NCBI GenBank assembly: GCA_902511425.1
Contig: CABXFE010000004.1
Location: 1-48,552 of the forward strand
DNA from: an uncultured SAR86 cluster bacterium
Lineage (GTDB): Bacteria; Pseudomonadota; Gammaproteobacteria; Magnimaribacterales; D2472
Direction: 5' to 3'
DNA: 48,552 nt
The notes under the pieces: generated by a model
Told to the model about the DNA's origin: nothing
What the model saw: the letters and a program-made list of their open reading frames with translations, nothing else
Database searches by the model: none
Part shown: piece by piece, positions 31,331-42,702 of the stretch
Numbering within the stretch: position 1 is the first letter of the stretch
Layout of the letters: each line of letters opens with the position of its first letter
Program-made: the position numbers and the translations under genes

Positions 31331-32704
31331 TTAGCTTATATCAATCTGAATTGTTTCATCAATTAATTTTAATTGATCAAGAAACATATTTTTTATATCT
31401 TTTAATCGAGAAGAAGTTTTGGCTTCAAATCTAAGGACAAGTTTTGGAGTTGTATTAGACGCCCTCATTAAACCCCATCCATCGTCAAAATCCACTCTTA
31501 AGCCATCAATAGTAACTTTGGTGCCTCCCTCAAATTGAGCCTTATCAACAAAGTTTTTCACTATTTCAAATTTCTTCTCTTCGTCAACATTAATATTTAG
31601 CTCGGGGGTAGAGTGAGCTTTGGGAAGTTGATCTAAGATTGTTGAGAGAGGAATTTTCAAGCCATTCATAATTTCTAACAATCTAAAAGCAGAATAATGC
31701 CCGTCATCGAAACCATGCCACTGGTCATTGAAAAATATGTGACCACTCATTTCACCGGCAAGTGGAGCATTGGTCTGTTTAAGAGTGTTTTTTATATGAA
31801 AATGACCTGTTGGAGACATCAGTGGAATACCTCCATATTCTTCAATAACATTGCTTAATAAATTCGTGCACTTCACATCAAAAACTATTTCTTTGCCAGG
31901 AAAATTTTTTAAGACATCTTTGGCAAAGATCATCATGAGTTGATCGGGAAAAATAACTTCACCTTTATCAGTTACAACTCCAAGCCTATCTCCATCTCCA
32001 TCAAATGCTATTCCCACATCAGCAGAATTTTCTTTCACTGCTTGAACTAAATCTTTGAGGTTTTCTACTTTTCCTGGATCAGGGTGATGGTTGGGAAAGT
32101 TCCCATCAATCTCACAGTAGAGTTCAATCACCTCATAACCTAACGAGCGAATTAGTTTTGGTGCAATTTCACCGGCTGAACCATTGCCACTATCTAGAAC
32201 AACCTTAATTTTTTTTGCTTTCTTTGAACTCTGTAATAGCACTTCTTTTATGTATTCATCTCCTAGATCTTTTTTGTGGACTTCCTTGCCAATATTTTTT
32301 TTATTGATTGGTTTATCAGATAGCAAAGTTAAAATCTCAAGCCCTGAAATTGGAACATCATTAATTACTATTTTAAAACCATTATAGTTTTTTGGATTAT
32401 GGCTACCTGTAATCATAATTCCTGATTTTGAAGGCAGTTTTTTAGCAGCGAAATATAGAAGAGGACTAGTGACTATCCCAACATTAACAACATCAATTCC
32501 AATAGATCGAAGTTCTTTCGAAAGAAGATTTAATATTCTTTCTCCAGATAAACGCCCGTCTCTTCCAAGAGCCAGCTCATCAATATTTTCATCATTGCAT
32601 TTTTGAGCAATTGCATGAGATATTAATTTAATAGAGTGCTCATTGATTTGAGAGGGAACAATCCCTCTGATGTCATATTCTCTGAAAATGGATTCGTCAA
32701 TCAT
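31331..32704 (-). CDS. algC: Phosphomannomutase/phosphoglucomutase (AlgC family)
   Basis: 'FREYDIRGIVPSQI', 'GRDGRLSG', 'MITGSHNPKNYNGFKIV', 'IAFDGDGDRLGVV', 'GEMSGHIFF', 'RASNTTPKLVLRFEA'. Confidence 0.93.
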   Translation of the reverse strand: MIDESIFREYDIRGIVPSQINEHSIKLISHAIAQKCNDENIDELALGRDGRLSGERILNLLSKELRSIGIDVVNVGIVTSPLLYFAAKKLPSKSGIMITGSHNPKNYNGFKIVINDVPISGLEILTLLSDKPINKKNIGKEVHKKDLGDEYIKEVLLQSSKKAKKIKVVLDSGNGSAGEIAPKLIRSLGYEVIELYCEIDGNFPNHHPDPGKVENLKDLVQAVKENSADVGIAFDGDGDRLGVVTDKGEVIFPDQLMMIFAKDVLKNFPGKEIVFDVKCTNLLSNVIEEYGGIPLMSPTGHFHIKNTLKQTNAPLAGEMSGHIFFNDQWHGFDDGHYSAFRLLEIMNGLKIPLSTILDQLPKAHSTPELNINVDEEKKFEIVKNFVDKAQFEGGTKVTIDGLRVDFDDGWGLMRASNTTPKLVLRFEAKTSSRLKDIKNMFLDQLKLIDETIQIDIS

Positions 32705-32770
32705 AGGAATTTTAATTTCATTATTAGGGTTGTTTTGTCATAATAACTGAGACTTAAAATCATACACAAC

Positions 32771-33691
32771 ATGTTTCTTAATACCGACTCAAAATTTATC
32801 TGGCTCAATGGAAGTTTTCAGCCATTCAATGAAACAAATATCCACCTTTTGTCTAACACGCTGCATTATGGGATGGGTGTTTTTGAGGGTGTGCGCGCAT
32901 ATGAGACATCAGATGGTGGTGCAATCTTTAGGTTAGATGATCATACCCAAAGACTGTTTGATGCTGCGTCAAAAATTAATATCTCCATTCCTTACTCGAT
33001 CAATGATTTATGTGAAGCACAGAAAGCAGCAATGATTAAAAATAATCTTAATGAGGGTTATATTCGCCCAATCGTTTTTTTAGGAAGTGAGTCAATGGGC
33101 TTGAGATCCCAAGATTTGCTTTCGGTCAATGTTGCAGTTGCCTGTTGGGAATGGCCGTCATATATGGATCCAGATGCAAAGAGGAATGGTATCTCTGTGG
33201 TCAAATCTCCATTTCAGCAGTATGACAATCCCCTATATTCAAATAATAAAATTATTGGTACATATGTTAATTCAATTATGGCAGTTAATGATGCAATCTC
33301 TAAAGGAGCGGAAGAGGCAATATTATTGGATAAAAATGGTTTTATCTCAGAGGGTAGTGGTGAGAACTTGTTTATAGTTAAAAACTCTAAGCTAATGACA
33401 CCAACAACAGATTATTGTTTGAATGGAATTACCAGACAAAGCGTCATCACCATTGCTCAAAATCTTCAATTAACGGTAGAAGAGAAGAATTTAACTTTTG
33501 ATGATTTATTATCTGCTGATGAGGCTTTCTATTCAGGCACTGCGGTTGAGATAACTCCAATAACTACTGTTGATGGGTCAAAAATTGGTAATGGTTCAAT
33601 TGGGCCAATGACCGATCAATTGCAGGGTAATTATTCCGACATAGTTTATGGACGTGATAAAAGTTATTCACACTGGCTAACTTCAATTTAG
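32771..33691 (+). CDS. ilvE: Branched-chain amino acid aminotransferase
   Basis: 'NTLHYGMGVFEGVRAYET', 'RPIVFLGSESMGL', 'KIIGTYVNSIMAVNDAISKGAEEAILLDKNGFISEGSGENLFIV', 'AVEITPI'. Confidence 0.96.
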   Translation: MFLNTDSKFIWLNGSFQPFNETNIHLLSNTLHYGMGVFEGVRAYETSDGGAIFRLDDHTQRLFDAASKINISIPYSINDLCEAQKAAMIKNNLNEGYIRPIVFLGSESMGLRSQDLLSVNVAVACWEWPSYMDPDAKRNGISVVKSPFQQYDNPLYSNNKIIGTYVNSIMAVNDAISKGAEEAILLDKNGFISEGSGENLFIVKNSKLMTPTTDYCLNGITRQSVITIAQNLQLTVEEKNLTFDDLLSADEAFYSGTAVEITPITTVDGSKIGNGSIGPMTDQLQGNYSDIVYGRDKSYSHWLTSI

Positions 33692-33703
33692 CCTTAATTA
33701 AAA

Positions 33704-34948
33704 TTGAGTCAAAAATTAAATATTGCTATTTGTAGCTACCGAAGCGCACCTTTTGGAGGTGGCCAAGGCATATTTGTATTTGAGTTATCTAAGGCTTTGA
33801 ATCATTTAGGTCATCATGTGGATGTTATTTCGGGGCCTCCATACCCCAAACTTGAGAACAATATAAAGCTAATTAAGTCTCCAGGCTTAGATTTATTTAG
33901 CACTTTTAACTTTAAAGAAAGGCTAAAAATTTTTTTAGAAAAAAAGAATAAATCTTCAGATGATTGGTATGAATTTATTTCAGCATTGTTTGGAGGGTTT
34001 CCTGAATTAAAGACTTTTGGTAATAGGGCGAAAACTCTTCTCGATGAATCTTCATATGATATTGTCATTGATAATCAATCGCTTAGTTATGGGATGATCG
34101 AGGTTCAAAAAATTCTACCCTTGATAGAGATTATTCATCATCCAATCACAAAAGATTATCGTTATGATATTCAATTTTCAAAAGGCCTTATTCAAAAAAT
34201 ATCTAAATGGAGATGGTTTTCTTTCTTAAAAATGCAAAAAAGGGTCTCTCTGAGCTTAAAGGTAATTTCTACTCCATCACATAATTCAAAAAATGATATT
34301 GCAAAGGATTTTGGTGTGCTTGAAAAAAATATTTCAGTTATACCTAATGGCATCGATCATGCAAGTTTTACTCCCATGCAAGATATCAGGAGAGTTCCAG
34401 AGCAAATTATTACAACGGCCAGCGCAGATGTTCCACTTAAAGGTTTAGATTTTACTCTGCATGCTGTTGCCAGATTAAAAGAAGATTTTCCTCAATTAAA
34501 ATTAGTAATTATTGGTGCGCCTCGACCAGGTGGTCATACCGAGAGATTAATTAAAAGATTGCAAATCGATCAAAATATTTTATATAGATCAAATCTTACT
34601 AGACATGAGATCGCTGTTGAATATGCTAAAAGCAATGTTGCCATCGTGAGCTCTCTTTATGAAGGCTTTGGGTTTCCTGTTGGGGAAGCTATGTCTTGCG
34701 CAATACCACTTGTTGCAACCAATATCGCATCTATACCAGAAATAACCCATTCTTTTGCAGAACTTATTCCAGCTAAAAATTCTAATGCAATAGAGCTGGC
34801 TATCAGAAACATTTTTGCTAACCCCGAAACTTATCAATTAAAAGCAGATGAAGGCAGAAAGCATATAATAGAGAACTTTGATTGGCAAAAAATTGCAAAG
34901 TCTTACGAAGATTTAATATACAAAACAATAGATGAATTTCAATGTTAA
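33704..34948 (+). CDS. Glycosyltransferase family 4 protein
   Basis: 'SAPFGGGQGIFVFELSKALNHLGHHVDVISG', 'VIPNGIDHASF', 'VAIVSSLYEGFGFPVGEAMSCAIPLVATNIASIPEI'. Start is TTG; overlaps the next ORF by 7 bp. Confidence 0.93.
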   Translation: MSQKLNIAICSYRSAPFGGGQGIFVFELSKALNHLGHHVDVISGPPYPKLENNIKLIKSPGLDLFSTFNFKERLKIFLEKKNKSSDDWYEFISALFGGFPELKTFGNRAKTLLDESSYDIVIDNQSLSYGMIEVQKILPLIEIIHHPITKDYRYDIQFSKGLIQKISKWRWFSFLKMQKRVSLSLKVISTPSHNSKNDIAKDFGVLEKNISVIPNGIDHASFTPMQDIRRVPEQIITTASADVPLKGLDFTLHAVARLKEDFPQLKLVIIGAPRPGGHTERLIKRLQIDQNILYRSNLTRHEIAVEYAKSNVAIVSSLYEGFGFPVGEAMSCAIPLVATNIASIPEITHSFAELIPAKNSNAIELAIRNIFANPETYQLKADEGRKHIIENFDWQKIAKSYEDLIYKTIDEFQC

Positions 34949-35646
34949 CTTTTAGTTTAGATAAGATCGCTCTAAAGCCGCACTCAAAAGTTTTGGATGT
35001 AGGCTGTGGAGAGGGCCGTCATATATTTGGATCTTTGCATGAATATGTTGATGTTCACTGCGTTGGGCTGGACCAGGATATTCCGTCATTGAATAAATGT
35101 AAGGAAGGCTTTGAATTTTTTAAAGAGCTCAATTCTGGTTCTACTGTTTTTATGCAAGGCTCCGTATACAGCTTGCCATTTGATGATAATACTTTTGATC
35201 TTGTTATTTGTTCAGAGGTGCTAGAGCATCTTGATGATTACCATGCAGCAATTGATGAAATTTATAGAGTTTTAAAACCTAAGGGCAAATTTTTACCTAG
35301 TGTTCCATCATATTGGCCTGAAAAAATTTGCTGGTCTCTTTCGTCCGGTTATCAAAATATGCCTGGCGGTCATGTAAGAATCTTTAAAAAACGTCAAGTG
35401 ATCAATGAGATCTCGGATCACGGATTTAAATATGATTATTCTGAGAGGTTTCATGGTTTGCATAGTGCTTATTGGTGGTTACGATGTCTATTTTGGAGCA
35501 CTCAAGATTCAAACTATTTTGTAAGGATTTATAAAAAATTTCTTGAATATCACATCCTTCAAAGTCCCGCTTGGCTGAATCATTTTGAGAAAATTCTTAA
35601 TCCTATCTTTGGAAAAAGCATTGCATTTTATTTTGAAAAAAAATGA
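34942..35646 (+). CDS. Class I SAM-dependent methyltransferase
   Basis: 'KVLDVGCGEGRHI', 'LPFDDNTFDLVICSEVLEHLDDYHAAIDEIYRVLKPKGKFLPSVPSYWPEK'. Confidence 0.92.
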   Translation: MLTFSLDKIALKPHSKVLDVGCGEGRHIFGSLHEYVDVHCVGLDQDIPSLNKCKEGFEFFKELNSGSTVFMQGSVYSLPFDDNTFDLVICSEVLEHLDDYHAAIDEIYRVLKPKGKFLPSVPSYWPEKICWSLSSGYQNMPGGHVRIFKKRQVINEISDHGFKYDYSERFHGLHSAYWWLRCLFWSTQDSNYFVRIYKKFLEYHILQSPAWLNHFEKILNPIFGKSIAFYFEKK

Positions 35647-36686
35647 AAAAGTTCCCGAATACATCTCATATTGATCCCAGCTCTTTGGATGGGTTAAACC
35701 ATTTAGGTAAGTTTTTAGATGATGTTCAGTTTCTTTCTGGTGCCATTCCATCCAATCAAGATGGTTCACATGATCCTTGGGATCATCTTGAGGCTGTCAT
35801 GGGGCTATCTACTCTAGGCTATAAGAATCAAGCGCTTAATGGTCTTCATTGGATGGTTGCTAATCAAAATGAAGATGGTAGTTGGTACAACTTATATCAA
35901 GACGAAAAACCATTAGAGCTGAACAAACAGACCAATTATGCCTCATATATTGCGGTTGCTGTATGGCACTTTTACTTGCTTAATAATGATGTTAATTTTC
36001 TCCAAGACTTTTGGGAGCCAGTTAAAAAAGGTATTTTATTCACGCTTTCTCTTCAGCATAGAAATGGAGCAATTGCATGGAATATAGATAAGTCTAAAAA
36101 AATTGATGAAGATTATCTGCTAACTGGTTGTAGCTCTATTGCGAAAAGTCTTGAGTGCGCGATAGCAATTTGCCAAGTTTTGGAGCATAAGAGCTTTGAA
36201 TTAAAATGGAGGGATGCACATTTAAAATTAATAGTCGCGCTTGAAAATCCAGCAGAAATTTTTGATCTAAAAAAAGATCGCAGCAGGTTTTCAATGGACT
36301 GGTATTATCCTATTCTGGGCGGCATTAATTCAAAACATAGAATTACCTCTCTAGTTGAAATGATCAAAACTTCTTTTTGGATTAAAGGTCTTGGTATTAA
36401 ATGTGTTGCAGATGAGCCATGGGTGACTGTTGCAGAAACCAGTGAATGCTCTATTGCATTTAAAAAAATTGGGGAAGACAAGATTGCATTAGAGCTACTT
36501 CTTAATGCGATTGCTATAGTTGATGGGCAGGGCATACCTTATATGGGTTGGCAATTTGACGAAAATATTTATTGGCCTGAAGAAACGCCGTCATGGACAG
36601 CAGCAGCATGCATCCTTGCTGCTGATGCAAATCATCAACTGACCCCAAGCGCTAATTTATTTATTAAGCAACAATTTAAGTCTTAG
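35643..36686 (+). CDS. Alpha/alpha-toroid (prenyltransferase/squalene-cyclase or glucoamylase-like fold) protein of unknown function
   Basis: Repeated helical 'GLHWMVANQNEDGSWYNLYQD' (QxxDGSW-type motif), 'LQHRNGAIAWNID', 'TPSWTAAACILAAD'; 4-bp overlap with the upstream methyltransferase. Confidence 0.7.
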   Translation: MKKFPNTSHIDPSSLDGLNHLGKFLDDVQFLSGAIPSNQDGSHDPWDHLEAVMGLSTLGYKNQALNGLHWMVANQNEDGSWYNLYQDEKPLELNKQTNYASYIAVAVWHFYLLNNDVNFLQDFWEPVKKGILFTLSLQHRNGAIAWNIDKSKKIDEDYLLTGCSSIAKSLECAIAICQVLEHKSFELKWRDAHLKLIVALENPAEIFDLKKDRSRFSMDWYYPILGGINSKHRITSLVEMIKTSFWIKGLGIKCVADEPWVTVAETSECSIAFKKIGEDKIALELLLNAIAIVDGQGIPYMGWQFDENIYWPEETPSWTAAACILAADANHQLTPSANLFIKQQFKS

Positions 36687-37281
36687 TTAAGCAAACAATC
36701 GTATCCACTCTTTCATGTAGCTGAAAACCTTCAGTTAAAGCTTTTTGATAGACTAGATAAGGTGCCTGCCCGCCTTCATCTGGCTTTTCATAAATGTCAT
36801 GAATCACCAATGCTCCATCAGGATGGAGTTTAGAGTGCCAATTGTCATAATCATTCATTGCAGACTTTTCGGTGTGACTGCCATCAATAAATAGGATCCC
36901 CAACTCTGTTCCCCATGAGGGCGCAATAAAATTTGCATTTGCAAGAATCGGCACCACCCACTTACTTTCTTCAAATTGTTGAAGGTTTGCTTGCATCAAG
37001 GGCACCGTATTAACTCTGCCCAATTTTTCATCATAAATTTCCGGATCAAAATACTCTTCACCTAGCTGATGCTCCTCTGATCCTGAATGATGGTCGACAG
37101 TATAAACAAGCTGGTTATGAATTAAACTTCCAGCTGCAAGGTATAGAGAAGACTTGGCGCCAAAGGTACCAATTTCTAGTGCAGGTCCATGACAAGAAAA
37201 CTCTTCTGCCCATTTTGTTAATGCTAAGCCCTCATGACTGGGCATGAAACCTTTGAGATTGTCTAATTGTTCAAAGTTCAT
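36676..37281 (-). CDS. Class I SAM-dependent methyltransferase (Methyltransf_24-like)
   Basis: 'ALEIGTFGAKSSLYLAAGS', 'LVYTVDHHSGSEEHQLGEEYFDPEIYD', 'LGILFIDGSHTEKSAMNDYDNWHSKLHPDGALVIHDIYE'. Confidence 0.85.
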   Translation of the reverse strand: MNFEQLDNLKGFMPSHEGLALTKWAEEFSCHGPALEIGTFGAKSSLYLAAGSLIHNQLVYTVDHHSGSEEHQLGEEYFDPEIYDEKLGRVNTVPLMQANLQQFEESKWVVPILANANFIAPSWGTELGILFIDGSHTEKSAMNDYDNWHSKLHPDGALVIHDIYEKPDEGGQAPYLVYQKALTEGFQLHERVDTIVCLTKT

Positions 37282-38137
37282 ATTGCTTATAAAAGTTTTT
37301 TCCTAAGGTTGATTTAAATCTTCTGTGACTCCAAAGATACTCAGCTGGATGCTGAAGAATCTTGTCTTCCATCAAGTCATTAATTTTCTGGGCTAATTCT
37401 ATTGAATTTAGCCCCATATGATAAATTAATTCTATCTCAAGCATCAATTTCTTATTTTTATAATATGAATTTATAAATAATAAATTTGAATTAGTTGCAT
37501 CAATAATTTTTTTTGTTGTCGTAATCGTGGCAGCTTCTTGGTTAAAAAATTTTAATTTAACAGAGTGATCCCATCCATAATCCTGATCTATTGCATACAT
37601 GACGTTTTTTCCAGCTTTAAGCCATTTCAAAAATTTACGTGGATTGTTTTTATCTGCAGTATCTTTCATGCTAGAAAGCCGGCCTTTATTTTGAATTTTA
37701 TTCATTGAAGGAGAATTATGTGCTCTGCTTACACCATACATCTCAGCATTCATAGCAAAAATACGAGCATCCAATTCTAAGTGTTGGGAGTGTTTGAAAA
37801 TGATTAAATTTCCATTAGTAGGGCCGTTGTTAGACAAAAAATCTATTCCAATTACCTCATAATCCATCTTGCTCTGTATTTTTTTATCTGACCAAAACCA
37901 AGCTATACCTGTTTCAATGAATGATCTGCCCAAGTGTAAAAAATTATTTTGTAAGAGTTTTTGTTGCTCAGTTTTTGACAGATTTGGAAAGCATGCTTCA
38001 ATATTTGCTTGAGCAATATTTTTCCTGCTCTTGGCTAAAATCAATAGGAGCTTGCCACAAAATTTTCCAATAGTTGGATGCCATGAAATTGGTAGATGGC
38101 AAAGACCTTGCCAAAATGTCATCATTAACTTTATCAA
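37271..38137 (-). CDS. lpxL: Lysophospholipid/lipid A acyltransferase (LpxL/HtrB family)
   Basis: 'NIAQANIEACFPNLSKTEQQKLLQNNFLHLGRSFIETG', 'GNLIIFKHSQHLELDARIFAM', 'DQDYGWDHSVKLKFFNQEAAT', 'YLWSHRRFKS'. Confidence 0.9.
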   Translation of the reverse strand: MIKLMMTFWQGLCHLPISWHPTIGKFCGKLLLILAKSRKNIAQANIEACFPNLSKTEQQKLLQNNFLHLGRSFIETGIAWFWSDKKIQSKMDYEVIGIDFLSNNGPTNGNLIIFKHSQHLELDARIFAMNAEMYGVSRAHNSPSMNKIQNKGRLSSMKDTADKNNPRKFLKWLKAGKNVMYAIDQDYGWDHSVKLKFFNQEAATITTTKKIIDATNSNLLFINSYYKNKKLMLEIELIYHMGLNSIELAQKINDLMEDKILQHPAEYLWSHRRFKSTLGKNFYKQYEL

Positions 38138-38192
38138 TATTATGAGTGCTTAAAAATTAAAGAATGTATTATTACATTAATTTAAATATACC

Positions 38193-39769
<1,577 letters not shown>

Positions 39770-39775
39770 AAGTAT

Positions 39776-40729
39776 TTGAAGCTGAATAAGAAACCTATAA
39801 TATTTCTCCTCGGCCCAACTGCATCTGGAAAGACTGACTGGGCAATTAATTGGCAAAATGAATTTGAAGCTCTAGAAATCATAAGTGTAGACTCTGTTAT
39901 GGTTTACAGGGAATGTAATGTTGGGTCTGCCAAGCCTTCAGACACTATCTTAAAAAAACACCCTCATCATCTAGTCAATCATGTTTCTTTGGATTCTATA
40001 TTTTCTGTTGCAGATTTTTATGATTCAGCTCTAAGGTTAATTGATGACATTCACGCAAGAAACAAGATTCCATTAATGGTTGGAGGCAGCATGATGTACT
40101 TCAGTCTTTTGAAAAAAGGAATCAGCAATCTTCCTTCAGCTGATCTGAAATTACGTGATGAGTTAGAGCAAAAAATTCTTATAAATGGAATAGATGCTCT
40201 GCATGCAGATCTAATCAAGCTTGACCCTGAGGCAGGTCAAAATATTGATCCTCATGACTCACAAAGAATTATAAGAGCAATTGAGATTATCATTTCAACA
40301 AACATGAGCTTGAATGAAAACCTATCATCAGAAAAAAGCAGCGCATTAAAAGAAAAATATACATTAATAGAGTTTGGGATTTTTCCTCAAGAAAGATCAA
40401 TGCTTCATGAAAGAATAGAATCTAGACAAGAGACTTTAGTTGGAGACAAATTACTTGAGGAAATAGTAAATATTCAAAATAGTTTTGATATTTCTGCCGA
40501 GCATCCTGCAATGAAAGCCATAAATTATAGGCAAGGATTGCAAGTAGTTGAGGGGAAGCTAGAAAAATCTGAATTATTTGAAAAGTCTCTTTTTGCTACA
40601 CGTCAATTTGCAAAAAGACAGTGTACTTGGATGAGAGGATGGGAGAATTTGATATATTTTGATCTTCATCAGCGAGAAGAAGCAGCTGAGCAACTAAAAA
40701 AGCAATTTAATTTGCTTGAAATTGTTTAA
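39776..40729 (+). CDS. miaA: tRNA dimethylallyltransferase (TTG start)
   Basis: 'IIFLLGPTASGKTDWAINW', 'ISVDSVMVYRECNVGSAKPS', 'HHLVNHVSLDSIFSVADFYDSA', 'LMVGGSMMYF', 'TRQFAKRQCTWMRGW'. Confidence 0.96.
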   Translation: MKLNKKPIIFLLGPTASGKTDWAINWQNEFEALEIISVDSVMVYRECNVGSAKPSDTILKKHPHHLVNHVSLDSIFSVADFYDSALRLIDDIHARNKIPLMVGGSMMYFSLLKKGISNLPSADLKLRDELEQKILINGIDALHADLIKLDPEAGQNIDPHDSQRIIRAIEIIISTNMSLNENLSSEKSSALKEKYTLIEFGIFPQERSMLHERIESRQETLVGDKLLEEIVNIQNSFDISAEHPAMKAINYRQGLQVVEGKLEKSELFEKSLFATRQFAKRQCTWMRGWENLIYFDLHQREEAAEQLKKQFNLLEIV

Positions 40730-40789
40730 TTCTCAAGATTTACCCCCAAATTAAATTTATAATAAAACTTTACAACAATAGGTATCTAC

Positions 40790-41827
40790 GTGAATTGGGA
40801 TAATCAAAATAATCAAGACCCTTGGGGCAGAAAAGATCAAGACGAAGTTTCGTTCGATGACTTAATAAAAAAGTTTTCTGTAATGTTTGGAAAGCAAGGC
40901 TCTGGCTCCAACGGATCTTCTGGCGGAAGTGGGTTTAATTTTCCAACAAAAAAAGCTTTTTTGTATGGTTTTTTTGGGCTACTAGTTATTTATGCGAGCA
41001 TGTCTATATACCAGTTGGATTCTCCGGAAAGAGCAGTTGTTTTAAGGTTCGGTGAGTATCATGCTGAGACGGGAGAGGGTTTAAACTTTATGTTGGCTGG
41101 CATTGATGAAAGGTATGTCGAAAATGTTGCACTCACCAGACGTTACTCACAAACAGCAAATATGCTTACCAAGGACGAGAATCTCGTTGATGTTACTATT
41201 TCAGTTCAGTATCGAATTAAAAATTTAAAAGATTTTGTATTAAATGTCCGTGATCCCGAAAGCAGCTTAAGGGAGGCTACTGAAAGCTCTTTGCGTCATG
41301 TTGTTGGGGATAACACCCTTGAGGAAACCCTTACAACTGGTCGTGAAATGATTGCACAAGATGTTAATGCAAGACTTCAAAGTTATCTAGATTTATACGC
41401 AACCGGGCTTGTAGTGCAACAGGTCAATATAGAAAAAACTGATCCACCTTCAGCTGTAAAAGCTTCTTTTGATGATGTTGTTGCAGCAAGAGAGGATAAA
41501 GAAAAATTACAAAATGAAGCAGATCGATACGGGCTTTCTATTGTCCCAGAAGCAAGAGGACAAGCATTTGCTAGAATCCAGGCAGCTGAAGCATACAGAG
41601 AAGAGGTTGTAGCTAACGCAGAGGGTGAAGCGGTCAGATTTGATAAGTTACTAGCTGAGTATCAAAAAGCACCGAAAGTTACTCGAGATAGGCTATATCT
41701 TGATGCTTTACAAGGACTTTACAGTAATTCAACAAAAGTTTTGATGGATGTGGAAGGGGGTAATAATCTTATGTATCTTCCATTGGATAAAATTCTTGAA
41801 CAAAACAGATCACAGGAGGAAGACTAA
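40790..41827 (+). CDS. hflK: FtsH protease activity modulator HflK (GTG start)
   Basis: 'NQDPWGRK' N-terminus, SPFH domain 'ERAVVLRFGEYHAETGEGLNFML', 'LTKDENLVDVTISVQYRIKNLKDFVLNVRDPE'. Confidence 0.96.
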   Translation: MNWDNQNNQDPWGRKDQDEVSFDDLIKKFSVMFGKQGSGSNGSSGGSGFNFPTKKAFLYGFFGLLVIYASMSIYQLDSPERAVVLRFGEYHAETGEGLNFMLAGIDERYVENVALTRRYSQTANMLTKDENLVDVTISVQYRIKNLKDFVLNVRDPESSLREATESSLRHVVGDNTLEETLTTGREMIAQDVNARLQSYLDLYATGLVVQQVNIEKTDPPSAVKASFDDVVAAREDKEKLQNEADRYGLSIVPEARGQAFARIQAAEAYREEVVANAEGEAVRFDKLLAEYQKAPKVTRDRLYLDALQGLYSNSTKVLMDVEGGNNLMYLPLDKILEQNRSQEED

Positions 41828-42696
41828 TGACTAAAGGAATGAATCTCTTAGTTCTTGCAGGACTTATTCTTGCGCTAATACTTAATAGCTTATTTGTTAT
41901 TGATGAAAAAGAAGATGGAATAGTTTTCCAATTTGGTGAAGCTATTAAATCTGATCTTCCAACTGGCTTAAATTTTAAATTGCCAATTATCCAGAATGTA
42001 AAAAAATATGATTCAAGGTTGCAGACTCTTGATGAAGAGCCAAATAGAATATTAACAGTTGAGAGTAAATATCTTATTGTTGACTCGTTTGTAAAATATC
42101 GAATTACGAATGTTCGAACCTTTTATGATGCAACTAGCGGAAGTTTTATTAACTTGAATAATTTGCTCGGACAAAGAACTGCGTTTGAACTGAAAAATCA
42201 ATTTGGTCGAAGAACAGTAACTGAATTAGTTTCAGGAGAAAGAGACCAGTTGATGAGCGACATGCGAGAAAATTTAGGAAATTCTGTATCTGATCTAGGT
42301 ATCGAGATTATTGATTTTAGAGTTAAAAGAATTGATTTGCCGCCTGAACTAAGTAACTCTGTTTATGAAAGGATGCGCTCTGAAAGAAACAGGTTAGCTG
42401 AAGAATTACGTGCTGAAGGAAATGAGCTTTCTAATGAAATCCGTTCAACTGCAGACAAAGAAAGAGTTATTATTCTTGCAGAAGCTTATAAAACTTCTGA
42501 AGAAATAAGAGGAGAGGGTGATGCTACAGCAGCAGCAATCTATGCAGAATCATTCTCGAGAGATCCAGAATTTTATGAGTTTACTCGTAGCATGAAAGCT
42601 TATGATGCAACTTTTAATAATAAGTCAGATGTTTTGGTTATCGATCCTAAGTCTGATTTCTTCAAATACCTCAATCAGTCAAAAGGCAATAACTAA
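41827..42696 (+). CDS. hflC: Protease modulator HflC
   Basis: SPFH domain 'EKEDGIVFQFGEAIKSDLPTGLNFKLP', 'RNRLAEELRAEGNELSNEIRSTADKERVIILAEAYKTSEEIRGEGDATAAAIYAESF'. Confidence 0.95.
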   Translation: MTKGMNLLVLAGLILALILNSLFVIDEKEDGIVFQFGEAIKSDLPTGLNFKLPIIQNVKKYDSRLQTLDEEPNRILTVESKYLIVDSFVKYRITNVRTFYDATSGSFINLNNLLGQRTAFELKNQFGRRTVTELVSGERDQLMSDMRENLGNSVSDLGIEIIDFRVKRIDLPPELSNSVYERMRSERNRLAEELRAEGNELSNEIRSTADKERVIILAEAYKTSEEIRGEGDATAAAIYAESFSRDPEFYEFTRSMKAYDATFNNKSDVLVIDPKSDFFKYLNQSKGNN

Positions 42697-42702
42697 TATC
42701 CA

